A program made the translations under genes and the position numbers. A DNA stretch of 64,000 nucleotides from contig NZ_CP195158.1 of assembly GCF_051200825.1 (NCBI RefSeq), forward strand, positions 1,984,001 to 2,048,000. The letters run 5' to 3'. This document shows, piece by piece, positions 44,425-53,699 of this stretch. Source of the DNA: Formosa sp030427735 (GTDB taxonomy: Bacteria > Bacteroidota > Bacteroidia > Flavobacteriales > Flavobacteriaceae). The notes below the pieces were generated by a model. That model had not been told where the DNA came from and searched no databases. It saw nothing but the letters and a program-made list of their open reading frames with translations. Every line of letters begins with the position of its first letter. Position 1 is the first letter of the stretch.

Positions 44425-46974
44425 ATGGATACAAAAGAGCACACCATTTTTCAAAACTATTTTAAAGACTTTAATAATTACGACGAATTATTAAACGTCA
44501 ATCTATCTACTAAAGACGATTGGAAAGTGCTTTTAACTAATCTTACAAAAATAGGAAGCAAAGCTTTAACCACTAAACAGGCCGATTTAGATTGGTTACT
44601 TTCAGAAAACGGTGTAACTTACAATGTTTACAACGACCCTAAAGGCCTTAATAGACCTTGGAATTTAAATATTGTTCCGTTTATCATTCACCAAAAAGAA
44701 TGGAAAACAGTAGAGCAAGGTATTACCCAACGTGCCGAACTTCTAAATTTAATTTTAAAAGATTTATACGGCAAACGAGAATTACTAAAACAAGGCATCT
44801 TGCCTCCCGAAGTGGTGTACGCCCACCGAGGTTTTTTAAGAGCCTGCGATAATATACAATACAAAACAGCAAAGCAATTACTTATCTATGCTGCAGATCT
44901 GGCAAGAGGACCAGATGGTAGAATGTGGGTAGTTAACGATAGGTCGCAAGCGCCTTCGGGAATGGGCTATGCCTTAGAAAACAGGTTCTCTACCAGTAAA
45001 ATTTTACCCGAATTGTATAGCAATATAAACGTTATACACCCATCTGTTTTTTTTAACGATTTTAATCAGTTGCTATTTAATGCTGCACCATCAAACAAAG
45101 ACAATCCTACAGTAGTTATTTTAACACCCGGACCACACAACGAAACTTTTTTCGAGCACTCTTATTTATCGTCTTTATTGGGTTATCCCCTAGTAAAAGG
45201 CAACGATTTAGTGGTTAGAAACAGTAAGGTCTGGTTAAAATCCTTAAATGGTTTACGCCAAGTAGATGTTATTTTAAGGCGTGTAGACGATATTTTTGTA
45301 GATCCATTAGAACTTAGAGAAGATTCGTATTTAGGGGTAGCAGGCTTGCTTGAAGCGGTTAGAATGCAAAACGTTACGGTAGTAAACCCTATTGGCAGCG
45401 GTGTTTTAGAAAACCCTGGTCTTATTCCGTTTATGAAAAATATTTGTAAGTATTTTTTAAACGAAGACTTAATCTTACCGCAAATTGCATCTTGGTGGTG
45501 TGGGCAAGAAAAAGAACGACACTATGTGATTAACAATATGAAGTCGTTTGTCGTAAAACGCATAGACCGACTGCATAGAGAAAGTTTATTTTTCTGCGAG
45601 TTTTTATCGGAACAAGAATTAAAAACATTAAAACTAAAAATCCTGGCCAACCCTTACCAATATGTTGCTCAAGAAAAAATTTATTTTTCTACCGCACCAA
45701 ATTTCGTTAATGGAGCATTAGAGCCAAGAAAAATAGTATCGCGTACTTTTGCAATAGCCAAAAACGACAGTTACAGTGTTATGCCTGGTGGTCTAGTTCG
45801 TGTTGCCGCAGAGCGCGAAAAGCTAATCGTATCTAACCAACGTGGTGGCACTAGCAAAGATTTTTGGATTATTAGCGATGACGACCAACACAATATTCAA
45901 TTATATGCGTGGAATAAAACCATATCTAATTACACCTCCAATATAAACGACGTACCTAGCTATACCGCTGAAAATTTATTTTGGTCTGGCAGATATTTAG
46001 GGCGTACCATGTTAACTGCACGTTATTTAAGAATGGTGTTAAACCAAATGGCCAATGTACAATACAATATTAGAAAGTCTGAATCGGAAAGTTTAACCTT
46101 ATTATTTAAGTCTATTACAGCCATCACCTCTACTTATCCTGGTTTTATAGAAGATGAAGACACCCTAAAACAGCCTTTAAAAGAAATACAAAACTTGGTT
46201 TTAGACGATACCAGAATAGGCAGTTTTGCCCAAACCTTAATGAGTTTTAACAACTCGTATTACTCGCTCAGAAATTTATGGTCTAAAGACATGTGGCGCG
46301 TATCTGATGATATTCAGCGTTTATGGAGCAACTTAAAAGACGACGAGCAATACACTGTACAATCGCTTATTAAGTTTTTCGATAAAATTATCACACGATT
46401 AATCGCCTTCATGGCCTTAACCGAAGAAAGTATTTTGGTAAAACAAGGGCTGCTACTCTATTTTATTGGTTTGCAATTAGAACAAGCCACAATTACCATT
46501 TCAAAATTCAGGGCTTTAATTATTGTAAAGCACGACGAAGAGTTGGAATACGAAATTTTAGAAGCACTCTTGGCCAGTCATGAAAGTTTAAACATTTACA
46601 GATACAGCTACCAATCGTATTTGAGTATAGAAAACGTTATAAATCTATTATTGCTCGATAAAGACTATGCGCGCTCATTAACGTACCAAATACACCGCTT
46701 GAAGAAAGACATAGACCAATTGCCTAACAATACCTCTAACTTAGGACGTTCTGCCAGCCAAAAGCAAATTAGCTTGGCATTGCAGAAAATAGAAAATATA
46801 GACCTTAATTTTTTACTTAAGGTAGACCAAGCTTCAAACATGTATTTAAATTTAGAAAAGTTGTTGGCAGATTTAAGTGAATTATTATTCGATATTTCTT
46901 CATCTATCGCAAACACTTATTTCAATCATTCTTATCAGCAAAAGCAATTAGTAAACCGTAAAGCTTCCAATTAA
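44425..46974 (+). CDS. Circularly permuted ATP-grasp plus alpha-E domain fusion protein
   Basis: An 849-residue protein that combines two usually separate proteins. Residues ~30-500 are a circularly permuted type 2 ATP-grasp domain, with AADLARGPDGRMWVVNDRSQAPSGMGYALENR (~160-190) and VDVILRRVDDIFVDPLELREDS. Residues ~510-849 are the alpha-E (DUF403) domain, beginning SYTAENLFWSGRYLGRTMLTARYL. ATP-grasp enzymes activate carboxylates with ATP for ligation to an amine, thiol or other nucleophile; the alpha-E helical domain is of unknown function. It lies 12 bp after the transglutaminase-DUF2126 gene and 2 bp before the second transglutaminase, a clear operon. Confidence 0.92.
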   Translation: MDTKEHTIFQNYFKDFNNYDELLNVNLSTKDDWKVLLTNLTKIGSKALTTKQADLDWLLSENGVTYNVYNDPKGLNRPWNLNIVPFIIHQKEWKTVEQGITQRAELLNLILKDLYGKRELLKQGILPPEVVYAHRGFLRACDNIQYKTAKQLLIYAADLARGPDGRMWVVNDRSQAPSGMGYALENRFSTSKILPELYSNINVIHPSVFFNDFNQLLFNAAPSNKDNPTVVILTPGPHNETFFEHSYLSSLLGYPLVKGNDLVVRNSKVWLKSLNGLRQVDVILRRVDDIFVDPLELREDSYLGVAGLLEAVRMQNVTVVNPIGSGVLENPGLIPFMKNICKYFLNEDLILPQIASWWCGQEKERHYVINNMKSFVVKRIDRLHRESLFFCEFLSEQELKTLKLKILANPYQYVAQEKIYFSTAPNFVNGALEPRKIVSRTFAIAKNDSYSVMPGGLVRVAAEREKLIVSNQRGGTSKDFWIISDDDQHNIQLYAWNKTISNYTSNINDVPSYTAENLFWSGRYLGRTMLTARYLRMVLNQMANVQYNIRKSESESLTLLFKSITAITSTYPGFIEDEDTLKQPLKEIQNLVLDDTRIGSFAQTLMSFNNSYYSLRNLWSKDMWRVSDDIQRLWSNLKDDEQYTVQSLIKFFDKIITRLIAFMALTEESILVKQGLLLYFIGLQLEQATITISKFRALIIVKHDEELEYEILEALLASHESLNIYRYSYQSYLSIENVINLLLLDKDYARSLTYQIHRLKKDIDQLPNNTSNLGRSASQKQISLALQKIENIDLNFLLKVDQASNMYLNLEKLLADLSELLFDISSSIANTYFNHSYQQKQLVNRKASN

Positions 46975-46976
46975 AC

Positions 46977-47876
46977 ATGGTTTTTAATATTTCGCATACC
47001 ACAACCTATAAATACGAAAATGGCGTGTCTTACTGCCAAAATTTAGCCACTTTAAAACCAAAAGACTTTAAAGGCCATTCGCTATTAGATTACACATTAG
47101 AAATTAGCCCAAAGCCTGCAGATTTTTCCGAGCGCATCGATTTTTTTGGAAACACAATAACGCATTTTTCAATAGGTCAATTACATGACGAATTAAAGGT
47201 AACGGCGAGAAGTAAAGTGGATAGGAATTTCGATTTACAATTTGAAGACATCGACCTTTCTAGCCGAAAAATAATAACAGTCGATTTAGCAAAACGATTA
47301 TTACGCGGTATAGAGCCAGAACTTATTGATGCCAGACAATACACTTTAAAATCGCCTCTCATCTCTGAAATCTCTACAGATATTAGAGCGTATGCCAAAG
47401 TATCGTTTAAACCAAATAGGCCCTTATACGATGCGGCTTTAGAACTCATGCAGCGCATTTACACCGATTTTGATTTTGTATCGGGATTCACCAACATTTC
47501 TACACCATTACAAGACGTAATGAACGAAAAAAAAGGTGTTTGCCAAGATTTTGCTCAAATTGCTATAGCCTGCGTTCGCGCTATGGGGTTACCCGCACGT
47601 TATGTAAGTGGTTATATAGAAACCCTGCCACCGCCAGGCAAAGAAAAATTAGTGGGCACAGATGCTTCGCACGCTTGGTTTTCGGTGTTTATACCAACTT
47701 TAGGCTGGTTTGACTTTGACCCAACCAACAATCAAATTCCTAAAAACCAACATTTAATTGTGGCACATGGTAGAGATTATTACGATGTTCCGCCTTTAAA
47801 AGGTATAATTTACACTACAGGAAAAAACGATATGGACGTTGCTGTAGATATTAGACCTGCCGATGTTAATAAATAA
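46977..47876 (+). CDS. Transglutaminase family protein (stand-alone)
   Basis: A 299-residue cytoplasmic protein with a bacterial transglutaminase N-terminal domain (~residues 1-100: MVFNISHTTTYKYENGVSYCQNLATLKPKDF) and a transglutaminase-like cysteine peptidase core. The catalytic triad is visible: Cys189 in KKGVCQDFAQIAIACVRAMGLPARYVSGY, His232 in DASHAWFSVF and Asp248 in GWFDFDPTNN. It is the third gene of the plus-strand operon and likely cuts or crosslinks the product made by the ATP-grasp proteins; this is inference. Its last 11 bp overlap the end of the convergent alpha-E gene. Confidence 0.94.
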   Translation: MVFNISHTTTYKYENGVSYCQNLATLKPKDFKGHSLLDYTLEISPKPADFSERIDFFGNTITHFSIGQLHDELKVTARSKVDRNFDLQFEDIDLSSRKIITVDLAKRLLRGIEPELIDARQYTLKSPLISEISTDIRAYAKVSFKPNRPLYDAALELMQRIYTDFDFVSGFTNISTPLQDVMNEKKGVCQDFAQIAIACVRAMGLPARYVSGYIETLPPPGKEKLVGTDASHAWFSVFIPTLGWFDFDPTNNQIPKNQHLIVAHGRDYYDVPPLKGIIYTTGKNDMDVAVDIRPADVNK

Positions 47877-48867
47877 ACTCTTGTTTTTGATGCGGTTTTA
47901 CGATACAGGCATTCGAAATATTGAAATAATCTTCCTCTAACTGTTCGGCTATAATTTCCAACTTAGTCACCAATTGGCCTATACATTCTTGTAAATTATC
48001 ATCTATATCTTCAATAAGTTTATAATCGTATTCACATTTCATTTTTGCAATTGAAAACGATGCCGAAGGGTTTGAAGGATTTTTTTCTTTTGAAATGATA
48101 GCAATATACTTATGTATTTCGTTCAAACAATTCTTTATAGAGCGTGGACACTGACTATTTAAAATGATGAATTCCAATGTGTTTTTACGTTGGGGTGTTT
48201 TTTTATAAAACCGTCGCATCATATCGTAAGAAGACACACATTTTAACAAGGTACTCCATTGGTAGCCATGTGTTTCGCCCATAGTAGAACTGTAATATTC
48301 CTTTTCGGCCGATGCATCGCTTACTTTAGAATTTATAATTCTGGACACCTGCATAGCGCGCTCTAAATATATACCCAACATAATTATGGCATACACCTCG
48401 TCGTGCAATAAAGTACTTTGTATTTTGGTTCGTATACTAGAAGTCGCATTGGTGACTAGCGTTGTAAAATCATATAAATTACTTTTAATAAAATCTTCGA
48501 CCGAATAGTTTTTAACATCGTTTCTTATAGTGTTTATAGCTTCAAAAAGCTCGGTAGAAATTAAATCTCTGGAACTTCGTGCATTTTCATAAGCTTTAAA
48601 CATAGAGTTAATAATAGAATAAGGGGCATTGGTATTTAAGCCCACATTAAACAACACCTCTTCTTCTTTTAGTTCTACTTCGGGCGCTACAATTAAATTA
48701 GCACTCATATACATAACAGACCGAAATACAAACTGTTTAGATTGCGACATGTCGTCTGGTGCATCTAAAGACGAAAAGTAATTCACACTTAAATATCTTG
48801 CCAAATGTTCTGAGCGCTCTAAATAGCGTCCCATCCAAAATAAATTATTGGCGACTCTTGCTAACAT
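47866..48867 (-). CDS. Alpha-E domain protein (DUF403), stand-alone
   Basis: A 333-residue all-helical protein of the alpha-E (DUF403, COG2307) family. It starts MLARVANNLFWMGRYLERSEHLARYL, the family's signature helix, which closely matches the start of the C-terminal domain of the fused gene at 44425. Further motifs are ILLHDEVYAIIMLGIYLERAMQVSRII and the final charged helices. The function of the family is not established; it is almost always encoded next to a circularly permuted ATP-grasp gene. Here the ATP-grasp gene is upstream by only 6 bp. Its end overlaps the convergent transglutaminase gene by 11 bp. Confidence 0.93.
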   Translation of the reverse strand: MLARVANNLFWMGRYLERSEHLARYLSVNYFSSLDAPDDMSQSKQFVFRSVMYMSANLIVAPEVELKEEEVLFNVGLNTNAPYSIINSMFKAYENARSSRDLISTELFEAINTIRNDVKNYSVEDFIKSNLYDFTTLVTNATSSIRTKIQSTLLHDEVYAIIMLGIYLERAMQVSRIINSKVSDASAEKEYYSSTMGETHGYQWSTLLKCVSSYDMMRRFYKKTPQRKNTLEFIILNSQCPRSIKNCLNEIHKYIAIISKEKNPSNPSASFSIAKMKCEYDYKLIEDIDDNLQECIGQLVTKLEIIAEQLEEDYFNISNACIVKPHQKQEFIY

Positions 48868-48873
48868 ATAATC

Positions 48874-50340
48874 TTATTTTTTTAAAACCCAAGTATCTTT
48901 AGAACCACCACCCTGCGAAGAATTCACTACCAAATTCCCCTTTTTTAAAGCAACTCTAGTAAGTCCTCCTTTTAGAACAAAATCTTTATCTTTTCCTAAT
49001 AAAGTGAAGGTTCTTAAATCGACATGTCGTGACTCGAAAGAATCTGTTTCGTGCACAAATGTAGGATGTGTAGACAACGACATAATAGGTTGTGCGATAT
49101 ATTTTCTAGGATCTGATTGTATTGTAGTTTTTACCTTCTCTATCTCTTCTTTAGTTAAGGTGTTTCCTATAGAAATACCATAACCTCCAGACTCGTCTAC
49201 AGGTTTTACCACCAATTCGTGAATATGGTCTAGCACATACGCTAGGTCTGTTGCTCTGCTACAATGATAGGTGTTAACATTATTTAAAATAGGCGTTTCA
49301 TCAAGATAGTATTTAATAATTTCTGGCATGTAAGTGTAAATCGCCTTATCGTCTGCCACGCCAGTTCCCGGCGCATTAACCAATGTAACATTGCCTTTTT
49401 TATAAACAGAAAACAATCCAGGAACACCCAATAAAGACTCTTTATTAAAGACTAACGGATCTATAAACATGTCGTCTATACGGCGGTAAATAACATCTAC
49501 TTTCTCTAAACCGTAAATAGTTCGCATGTACACAAAATCGTTCTCAACCAGTAAATCCCTTCCTTCTACCAAAGCCACTCCCATTTGTTTAGCCAAAAAC
49601 GAATGCTCGTAATATGCCGAATTGTAAACTCCTGGCGTAATTACAACACATACAGGATTATCTACTCCAGATGGTTTTACAGACTCCATGGTTTCCAACA
49701 AATTGGCTCCATAATCTACAACCGTATGTAATTTGTATTGATTGAATACACCAAAAAGCGCATGCTTTACTGCTTGCCTATTCCCAATAACATAACTTAC
49801 ACCCGACGGGCATCTAATGTTATCTTCCAACACATAATATTGGCCGTCGGAATGTTTAATTAAATCGGTACCAGAAATATGATTGTAAATGCCTTCGGGC
49901 GGATTAAGCCCTTTCATTTGCTTTAAATAATTAACAGAAGAACTTATAAGCTCTATCGGAACAATACCTTGTTTAATAATCTTTTGTTCGTGATACACAT
50001 CCCATAAAAACAAGTTTAGCGCTTTACACCGTTGTAAAACGCCTCTTTCTATATGATTCCAATCTTTTTCATTGATGATACGTGGAAACAAATCGAATGG
50101 AAAAATTTTTTCCTGAACTTCATTTTCACCATACACCTGAAAAGTAATTCCTAAATTAAAGAATGAATCTTTTGCCCGTTTATTAAGCTGTGCAAATTCG
50201 TTTACAGAATAGGCACTAAACATTTTAAAAAGCCTTTTGTAAATATCTCTTATATCCTGATTGTCGTCTAGTAATTCGTCATAAAATCTGGAATCGAAAC
50301 TATACGATGAGAATAAAGGAAGGGTGTCTAGTGTCTTCAA
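48874..50340 (-). CDS. Circularly permuted type 2 ATP-grasp protein, stand-alone
   Basis: A 488-residue ATP-grasp protein (COG2308; DUF404/DUF407). Signature parts are FDSRFYDELLDD near the start, GTDLIKHSDGQYYVLEDNIRCPSGVSYVIGNR (~residues 160-190), VVITPGVYNSAYYEHSFLAKQMG, VDVIYRRIDDMFIDPLVFNKES and the C-terminal LVVNSSQGGGSKDTWVL. The Glu-Asp-Asn in LEDNIRCPSG fits the Mg-ATP site, whereas the fused paralogue has NDRSQ. The start codon is probably TTG (CAA at 50338-50340): the next methionine, residue 40, would cut off the conserved N-terminal stretch. It is expected to ligate a carboxylate to an amine. It pairs with the alpha-E gene 6 bp downstream. Confidence 0.92.
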   Translation of the reverse strand: MKTLDTLPLFSSYSFDSRFYDELLDDNQDIRDIYKRLFKMFSAYSVNEFAQLNKRAKDSFFNLGITFQVYGENEVQEKIFPFDLFPRIINEKDWNHIERGVLQRCKALNLFLWDVYHEQKIIKQGIVPIELISSSVNYLKQMKGLNPPEGIYNHISGTDLIKHSDGQYYVLEDNIRCPSGVSYVIGNRQAVKHALFGVFNQYKLHTVVDYGANLLETMESVKPSGVDNPVCVVITPGVYNSAYYEHSFLAKQMGVALVEGRDLLVENDFVYMRTIYGLEKVDVIYRRIDDMFIDPLVFNKESLLGVPGLFSVYKKGNVTLVNAPGTGVADDKAIYTYMPEIIKYYLDETPILNNVNTYHCSRATDLAYVLDHIHELVVKPVDESGGYGISIGNTLTKEEIEKVKTTIQSDPRKYIAQPIMSLSTHPTFVHETDSFESRHVDLRTFTLLGKDKDFVLKGGLTRVALKKGNLVVNSSQGGGSKDTWVLKK

Positions 50341-50602
50341 AGTTATATTGGTGTTAATTAGGTGGTACTCTGATAAATTTACAGTAATTTCTTTCCAAAA
50401 TCAACACTTAAACACATGTTTACTAAACTTTTACTAATTATTATTGAAATGATAATTTCTCTCTACTTCCGTTTCTGTTTTACTATTTTTTAAAGTATAA
50501 ATTATCTTCATTTTAATAAATTGCAACTCGTAACTCAATACTTTGTACACAAAACATTCGTTTAGATACAATTACACAGTCATATTAAAATCTATTAATG
50601 TA

Positions 50603-51019
50603 TTATTCTAAATGAATCTCTAAATCTATAGTAGTATCAAACAGTTTAGAAACTGGGCAGATTTCTTTTGCATGCATGGCGATTTCTTCAAATTGATGCG
50701 ATTTAATATGTGGTACATCGGCCTGTAATTGAAGTAAGATATGGGTAATACCGCCATCTTCTAAAGTTACCTTTGCTTTAACATCTAAAGTCTCAGGCAC
50801 AAAAGCCTTCTCGCTTAATAAAAAGCTAAGCTGCATAGCAAAACATCCCGCATGAGCTGCACCTAATAATTCTTCGGGATTGGTGCCTTTGCCATCTTCA
50901 AACCTGGTGTTGAATGCATAAGGCGTTTCGTCTAACACCTTACTGGCTGTTGTTAATGTACCTTTGCCCTCTTTTCCGCTGCCTTTCCAAACAGCACTTG
51001 CTTGTCTTGTAATTTTCAT
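50603..51019 (-). CDS. OsmC family peroxiredoxin
   Basis: A 138-residue OsmC/Ohr-type thiol peroxidase. Catalytic cysteines are Cys59 in LLGAAHAGCFAMQLSFLL and Cys121 in EICPVSKLFDTT. The opening MKITRQASAVWKGSGKEGKGTLTTASKVL and the length fit the OsmC subgroup. It reduces organic hydroperoxides using a dithiol donor. It lies 16 bp after the old yellow enzyme gene on the same strand, so they are probably co-transcribed, which fits a response to electrophiles or peroxides. Confidence 0.95.
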   Translation of the reverse strand: MKITRQASAVWKGSGKEGKGTLTTASKVLDETPYAFNTRFEDGKGTNPEELLGAAHAGCFAMQLSFLLSEKAFVPETLDVKAKVTLEDGGITHILLQLQADVPHIKSHQFEEIAMHAKEICPVSKLFDTTIDLEIHLE

Positions 51020-51035
51020 GATGTTGTATTTTAAG

Positions 51036-52145
51036 TTATACTTTTTGTGTTTCGTTCATTTTGGGATAATCTGTATAGCCCTCCGGACCTGGAGTGTAAA
51101 AAGTGTCTTCATTCCAATCGGCTAATTCTGCATCGGTTTTAAAACGCGCTACTAAATCTGGATTTGAAATGAATAATTTCCCAAAAGACACCAAATCGGC
51201 ATGGCCATTTTGTATTACCTTGTTTGCCTTTTCTTTTGTATATCCACCATTAATCATTAAAGTGCCGTTATATAAAGGTCGAAAATGTTTAGCGACATCC
51301 TGCACCGCATGACGCACATTCGATACATCTGTAAAAGGTTGAGATAAATGAACATATGCCAGGTTATAGTCGTTCAGTTTGGTTATAATGTTTTCGAAAG
51401 TAGGTATCGTGTCTTCATCTAAGGTAATCCCGAACAATCCGTTAAGCGACGGGTTAAATCGAACTCCTATTTTGTCTTCAGATAGTTCTGTTTTAACGGC
51501 TTCTAATACTTCAAAAAAGAATCGCGTTTTATTATCTATACAACCCCCATAGGCATCAGTTCGACTATTAGAACAATTACAGAAAAACTGATGAAATAAA
51601 TATCCATTAGAAGAATGAATTTCTACCCCATCAAAACCAGCTTCGACAGCATGTTTTGCCGCTTGCTTAAAATCTGAAACGGTACGTTCTATATCTGCTA
51701 TAGTCATTGCTTTTGGAGTTACTGTGGGTTTAAAGCCCTCAGGTGTAAACGATTTTTCATTCGGATTGATAGCTGATGGCGCTAAAGGTAATTCCCCATT
51801 ATGAAAATCAGGGTGCGAAATACGCCCGACATGCCACAGTTGCGCGAAAATTTTTCCGCCTTGGTCGTGTACACGCTTAGTAACGTTTTTCCAACCTTCA
51901 ACCTGTGCTTCACTGTAAATCCCCGGTGTATTAATATAGCCCACAGCTTCTTTAGAGACCTGAGTTCCTTCTGTAATAATTAAACCGGCCGAACTTCTTT
52001 GTTCGTAATATGTGCCGTGTAGGGCATCAGTTGGTTTATGAGCATCGTTTGCTGCTCGACTCCGAGTCATGGGTGCCATAACTACACGATTTGATAAATT
52101 TAAATGATGTTTATGATAAGGGCTAACAACACTATTTTTGTCCAT
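51036..52145 (-). CDS. Old yellow enzyme family alkene reductase (NemA-like)
   Basis: A 369-residue FMN-dependent TIM-barrel protein. Typical elements are NRVVMAPMTRSRAANDAHKPTDALHGTYYEQRSSAGLIITEGT (FMN-binding N-terminal strand), LWHVGRISHPDFH, and VEIHSSNGYLFHQFFCNCSNSRTDAYGG with the His/Asn pair that binds the substrate carbonyl. The phosphate-binding end is MINGGYTKEKANKVI. It reduces activated C=C bonds in enones, nitro compounds or maleimides with NAD(P)H. No redox cysteines in the style of bacterial YqjM are evident. OsmC follows directly, which suggests electrophile detoxification. Confidence 0.95.
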   Translation of the reverse strand: MDKNSVVSPYHKHHLNLSNRVVMAPMTRSRAANDAHKPTDALHGTYYEQRSSAGLIITEGTQVSKEAVGYINTPGIYSEAQVEGWKNVTKRVHDQGGKIFAQLWHVGRISHPDFHNGELPLAPSAINPNEKSFTPEGFKPTVTPKAMTIADIERTVSDFKQAAKHAVEAGFDGVEIHSSNGYLFHQFFCNCSNSRTDAYGGCIDNKTRFFFEVLEAVKTELSEDKIGVRFNPSLNGLFGITLDEDTIPTFENIITKLNDYNLAYVHLSQPFTDVSNVRHAVQDVAKHFRPLYNGTLMINGGYTKEKANKVIQNGHADLVSFGKLFISNPDLVARFKTDAELADWNEDTFYTPGPEGYTDYPKMNETQKV

Positions 52146-52326
52146 TTTTAAAAAGTTTTTGGTTTAGAATATAGAAGTTTACACAAAAAATAAAGCTAAA
52201 CTCCTAATGCTTATAAAGGTACAAGCTATGCGATTGTAAAATGTATGGAATCGCTAAATTTATTAACCGAAACACGCGACACAAAATTGCTTTTTTAAAC
52301 TCTGTTGAAACTAGTATCTTCGCGCC

Positions 52327-53235
52327 ATGTGGATTTATTTAGGTTTACTTTCGGCTTTATTTTTAGGATTACACAATTTATGCAAGAAACACGCTGTACA
52401 AAACAACGAAGTGTTTCCGGTGTTATTAGGCACTACCTTTGCTGGATTACTAACATTGTTGCCCTTCTTCTTACTCTCGCGATATCAACCCGAAATGGCG
52501 AAACAGATTGACTTGTACATTACCCCTATATCTTGGAGTAAACACGGTTATATTTTTATAAAATCGGCTATTATGGCGGCTTCATGGTTACTCGCCTACC
52601 AAGCACTAAAACACTTACCTATAACCATAGTAACTCCCATACGCTCTGCGGGTCCGTTTTTTACATTTATCGGGGCTTTAGTTATCTATAAGGAACATCC
52701 GAACACTTGGCAGTGGTTGGGATTTTTTATTATTATTTTTTCGGTAATAGGATACTCTAAAGTAGGTAAAAAGGAAGGAATTGATTTTAAAAATAACATT
52801 TGGATTTTCGCCATTATGGCCGCAACTTTTTTAGGAGCTTCCAGCGGATTGTACGATAAATTCCTCATCCAAAATTTAGCTTTACAACCACAGACCTTAC
52901 AATTTTGGTTTTGCTTTTATGTAGTAATTATTTTGCTAATAATCTTGGCCTTTACTTGGTTTCCTAAAGCCAAAAAACGAGCTGCTTTTTCTTGGCGATG
53001 GAGCATACCAGCAGTTGGTATTTTACTACAAACCGCCGATTACTTTTATTTTAAAGGACTGCAAGACCCCGAAGCTCTAATTATGCTACTATCGGCCATC
53101 AAACGCAGCCAGATTCTTATTGCAGTTATAATAGGTGGTATTATTTTTAAAGAACAAAACAAGCGTAAAAAATTAGTACCCCTATTTGGTATTTTACTAG
53201 GTGTGATGCTTATTTTGTACGCTACTGATGTTTGA
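52327..53235 (+). CDS. EamA family (DMT) transporter
   Basis: A 302-residue inner-membrane protein with about ten helices and two EamA repeats (~residues 2-135 and 150-300). It begins MWIYLGLLSALFLGLHNLCKKHAVQ, without cytoplasmic leader. TPIRSAGPFFTFIGALVIYKEHPNTWQW ends the first repeat, and SAIKRSQILIAVIIGGIIFKEQNKRKK ends the second. It is the third EamA-type gene in the window, of a different branch from the two at 38.8-40.7 kb. Its substrate is unknown. It is a single gene, divergent from the OYE gene. Confidence 0.9.
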   Translation: MWIYLGLLSALFLGLHNLCKKHAVQNNEVFPVLLGTTFAGLLTLLPFFLLSRYQPEMAKQIDLYITPISWSKHGYIFIKSAIMAASWLLAYQALKHLPITIVTPIRSAGPFFTFIGALVIYKEHPNTWQWLGFFIIIFSVIGYSKVGKKEGIDFKNNIWIFAIMAATFLGASSGLYDKFLIQNLALQPQTLQFWFCFYVVIILLIILAFTWFPKAKKRAAFSWRWSIPAVGILLQTADYFYFKGLQDPEALIMLLSAIKRSQILIAVIIGGIIFKEQNKRKKLVPLFGILLGVMLILYATDV

Positions 53236-53275
53236 TGACTTGAGTTTAATGTTATTTGATACTAGCTATCATCGT

Positions 53276-53698
53276 TTAGTCAAATACTTTTCCTTTTAAA
53301 TATGTTTCTGGAGTCAATATCGCTAATTCGCTTTTCTTAAAATCTTTCAAATTTCTAGTGAGAATTATATTAATCTTTCCGTTTTCGATTGCCGAAAAGT
53401 TTTGTAAAGCATCTTCAAAATCTTTAAACTCTGAATTTAAAGCATTCATTACAGAGTTTTCATCTATTTCGATAATTGAAATAATAGTTAATAACTGTTT
53501 TAATTTTTCAACAATGATATCATGTTTCGCCGTTTTGCGAAGCAAATAATAAACGTTAGAAATAATAACTGGTGTTATGTAACCCTGTACTTGTTTTTTC
53601 GCACAAAGATTCATCAATTCGGCAGCATATTTCGCAAATGGTTTTCTGTTAAAAAAGAAATCCATCAGCACATCCGTATCTATCAGAACCTTATCCAT
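53276..53698 (-). CDS. PIN domain toxin of a toxin-antitoxin pair
   Basis: A 140-residue PIN-fold nuclease. The acidic active-site residues are visible: Asp7 and Asp9 in LIDTDVLMDFF, Asp93 and Asp96 region in FKDFEDALQ, and TRNLKDFKKSE near the end with the last aspartate. The fold is that of VapC-type ribonucleases, most of which cut tRNA or rRNA. It starts one base before the antitoxin stop on the same strand, so the two are translationally coupled. The upstream promoter carries a perfect palindrome (53984-54004), a likely autoregulatory operator. Confidence 0.92.
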   Translation of the reverse strand: MDKVLIDTDVLMDFFFNRKPFAKYAAELMNLCAKKQVQGYITPVIISNVYYLLRKTAKHDIIVEKLKQLLTIISIIEIDENSVMNALNSEFKDFEDALQNFSAIENGKINIILTRNLKDFKKSELAILTPETYLKGKVFD

Positions 53699-53699
53699 T

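Noticed and set aside
52315..52322. TATCTTCG promoter-like element before the EamA gene at 52327
   Set aside because: It ends only 4 bp before the ATG, so transcription would start inside the gene; a leaderless or internal start is possible but not supported.
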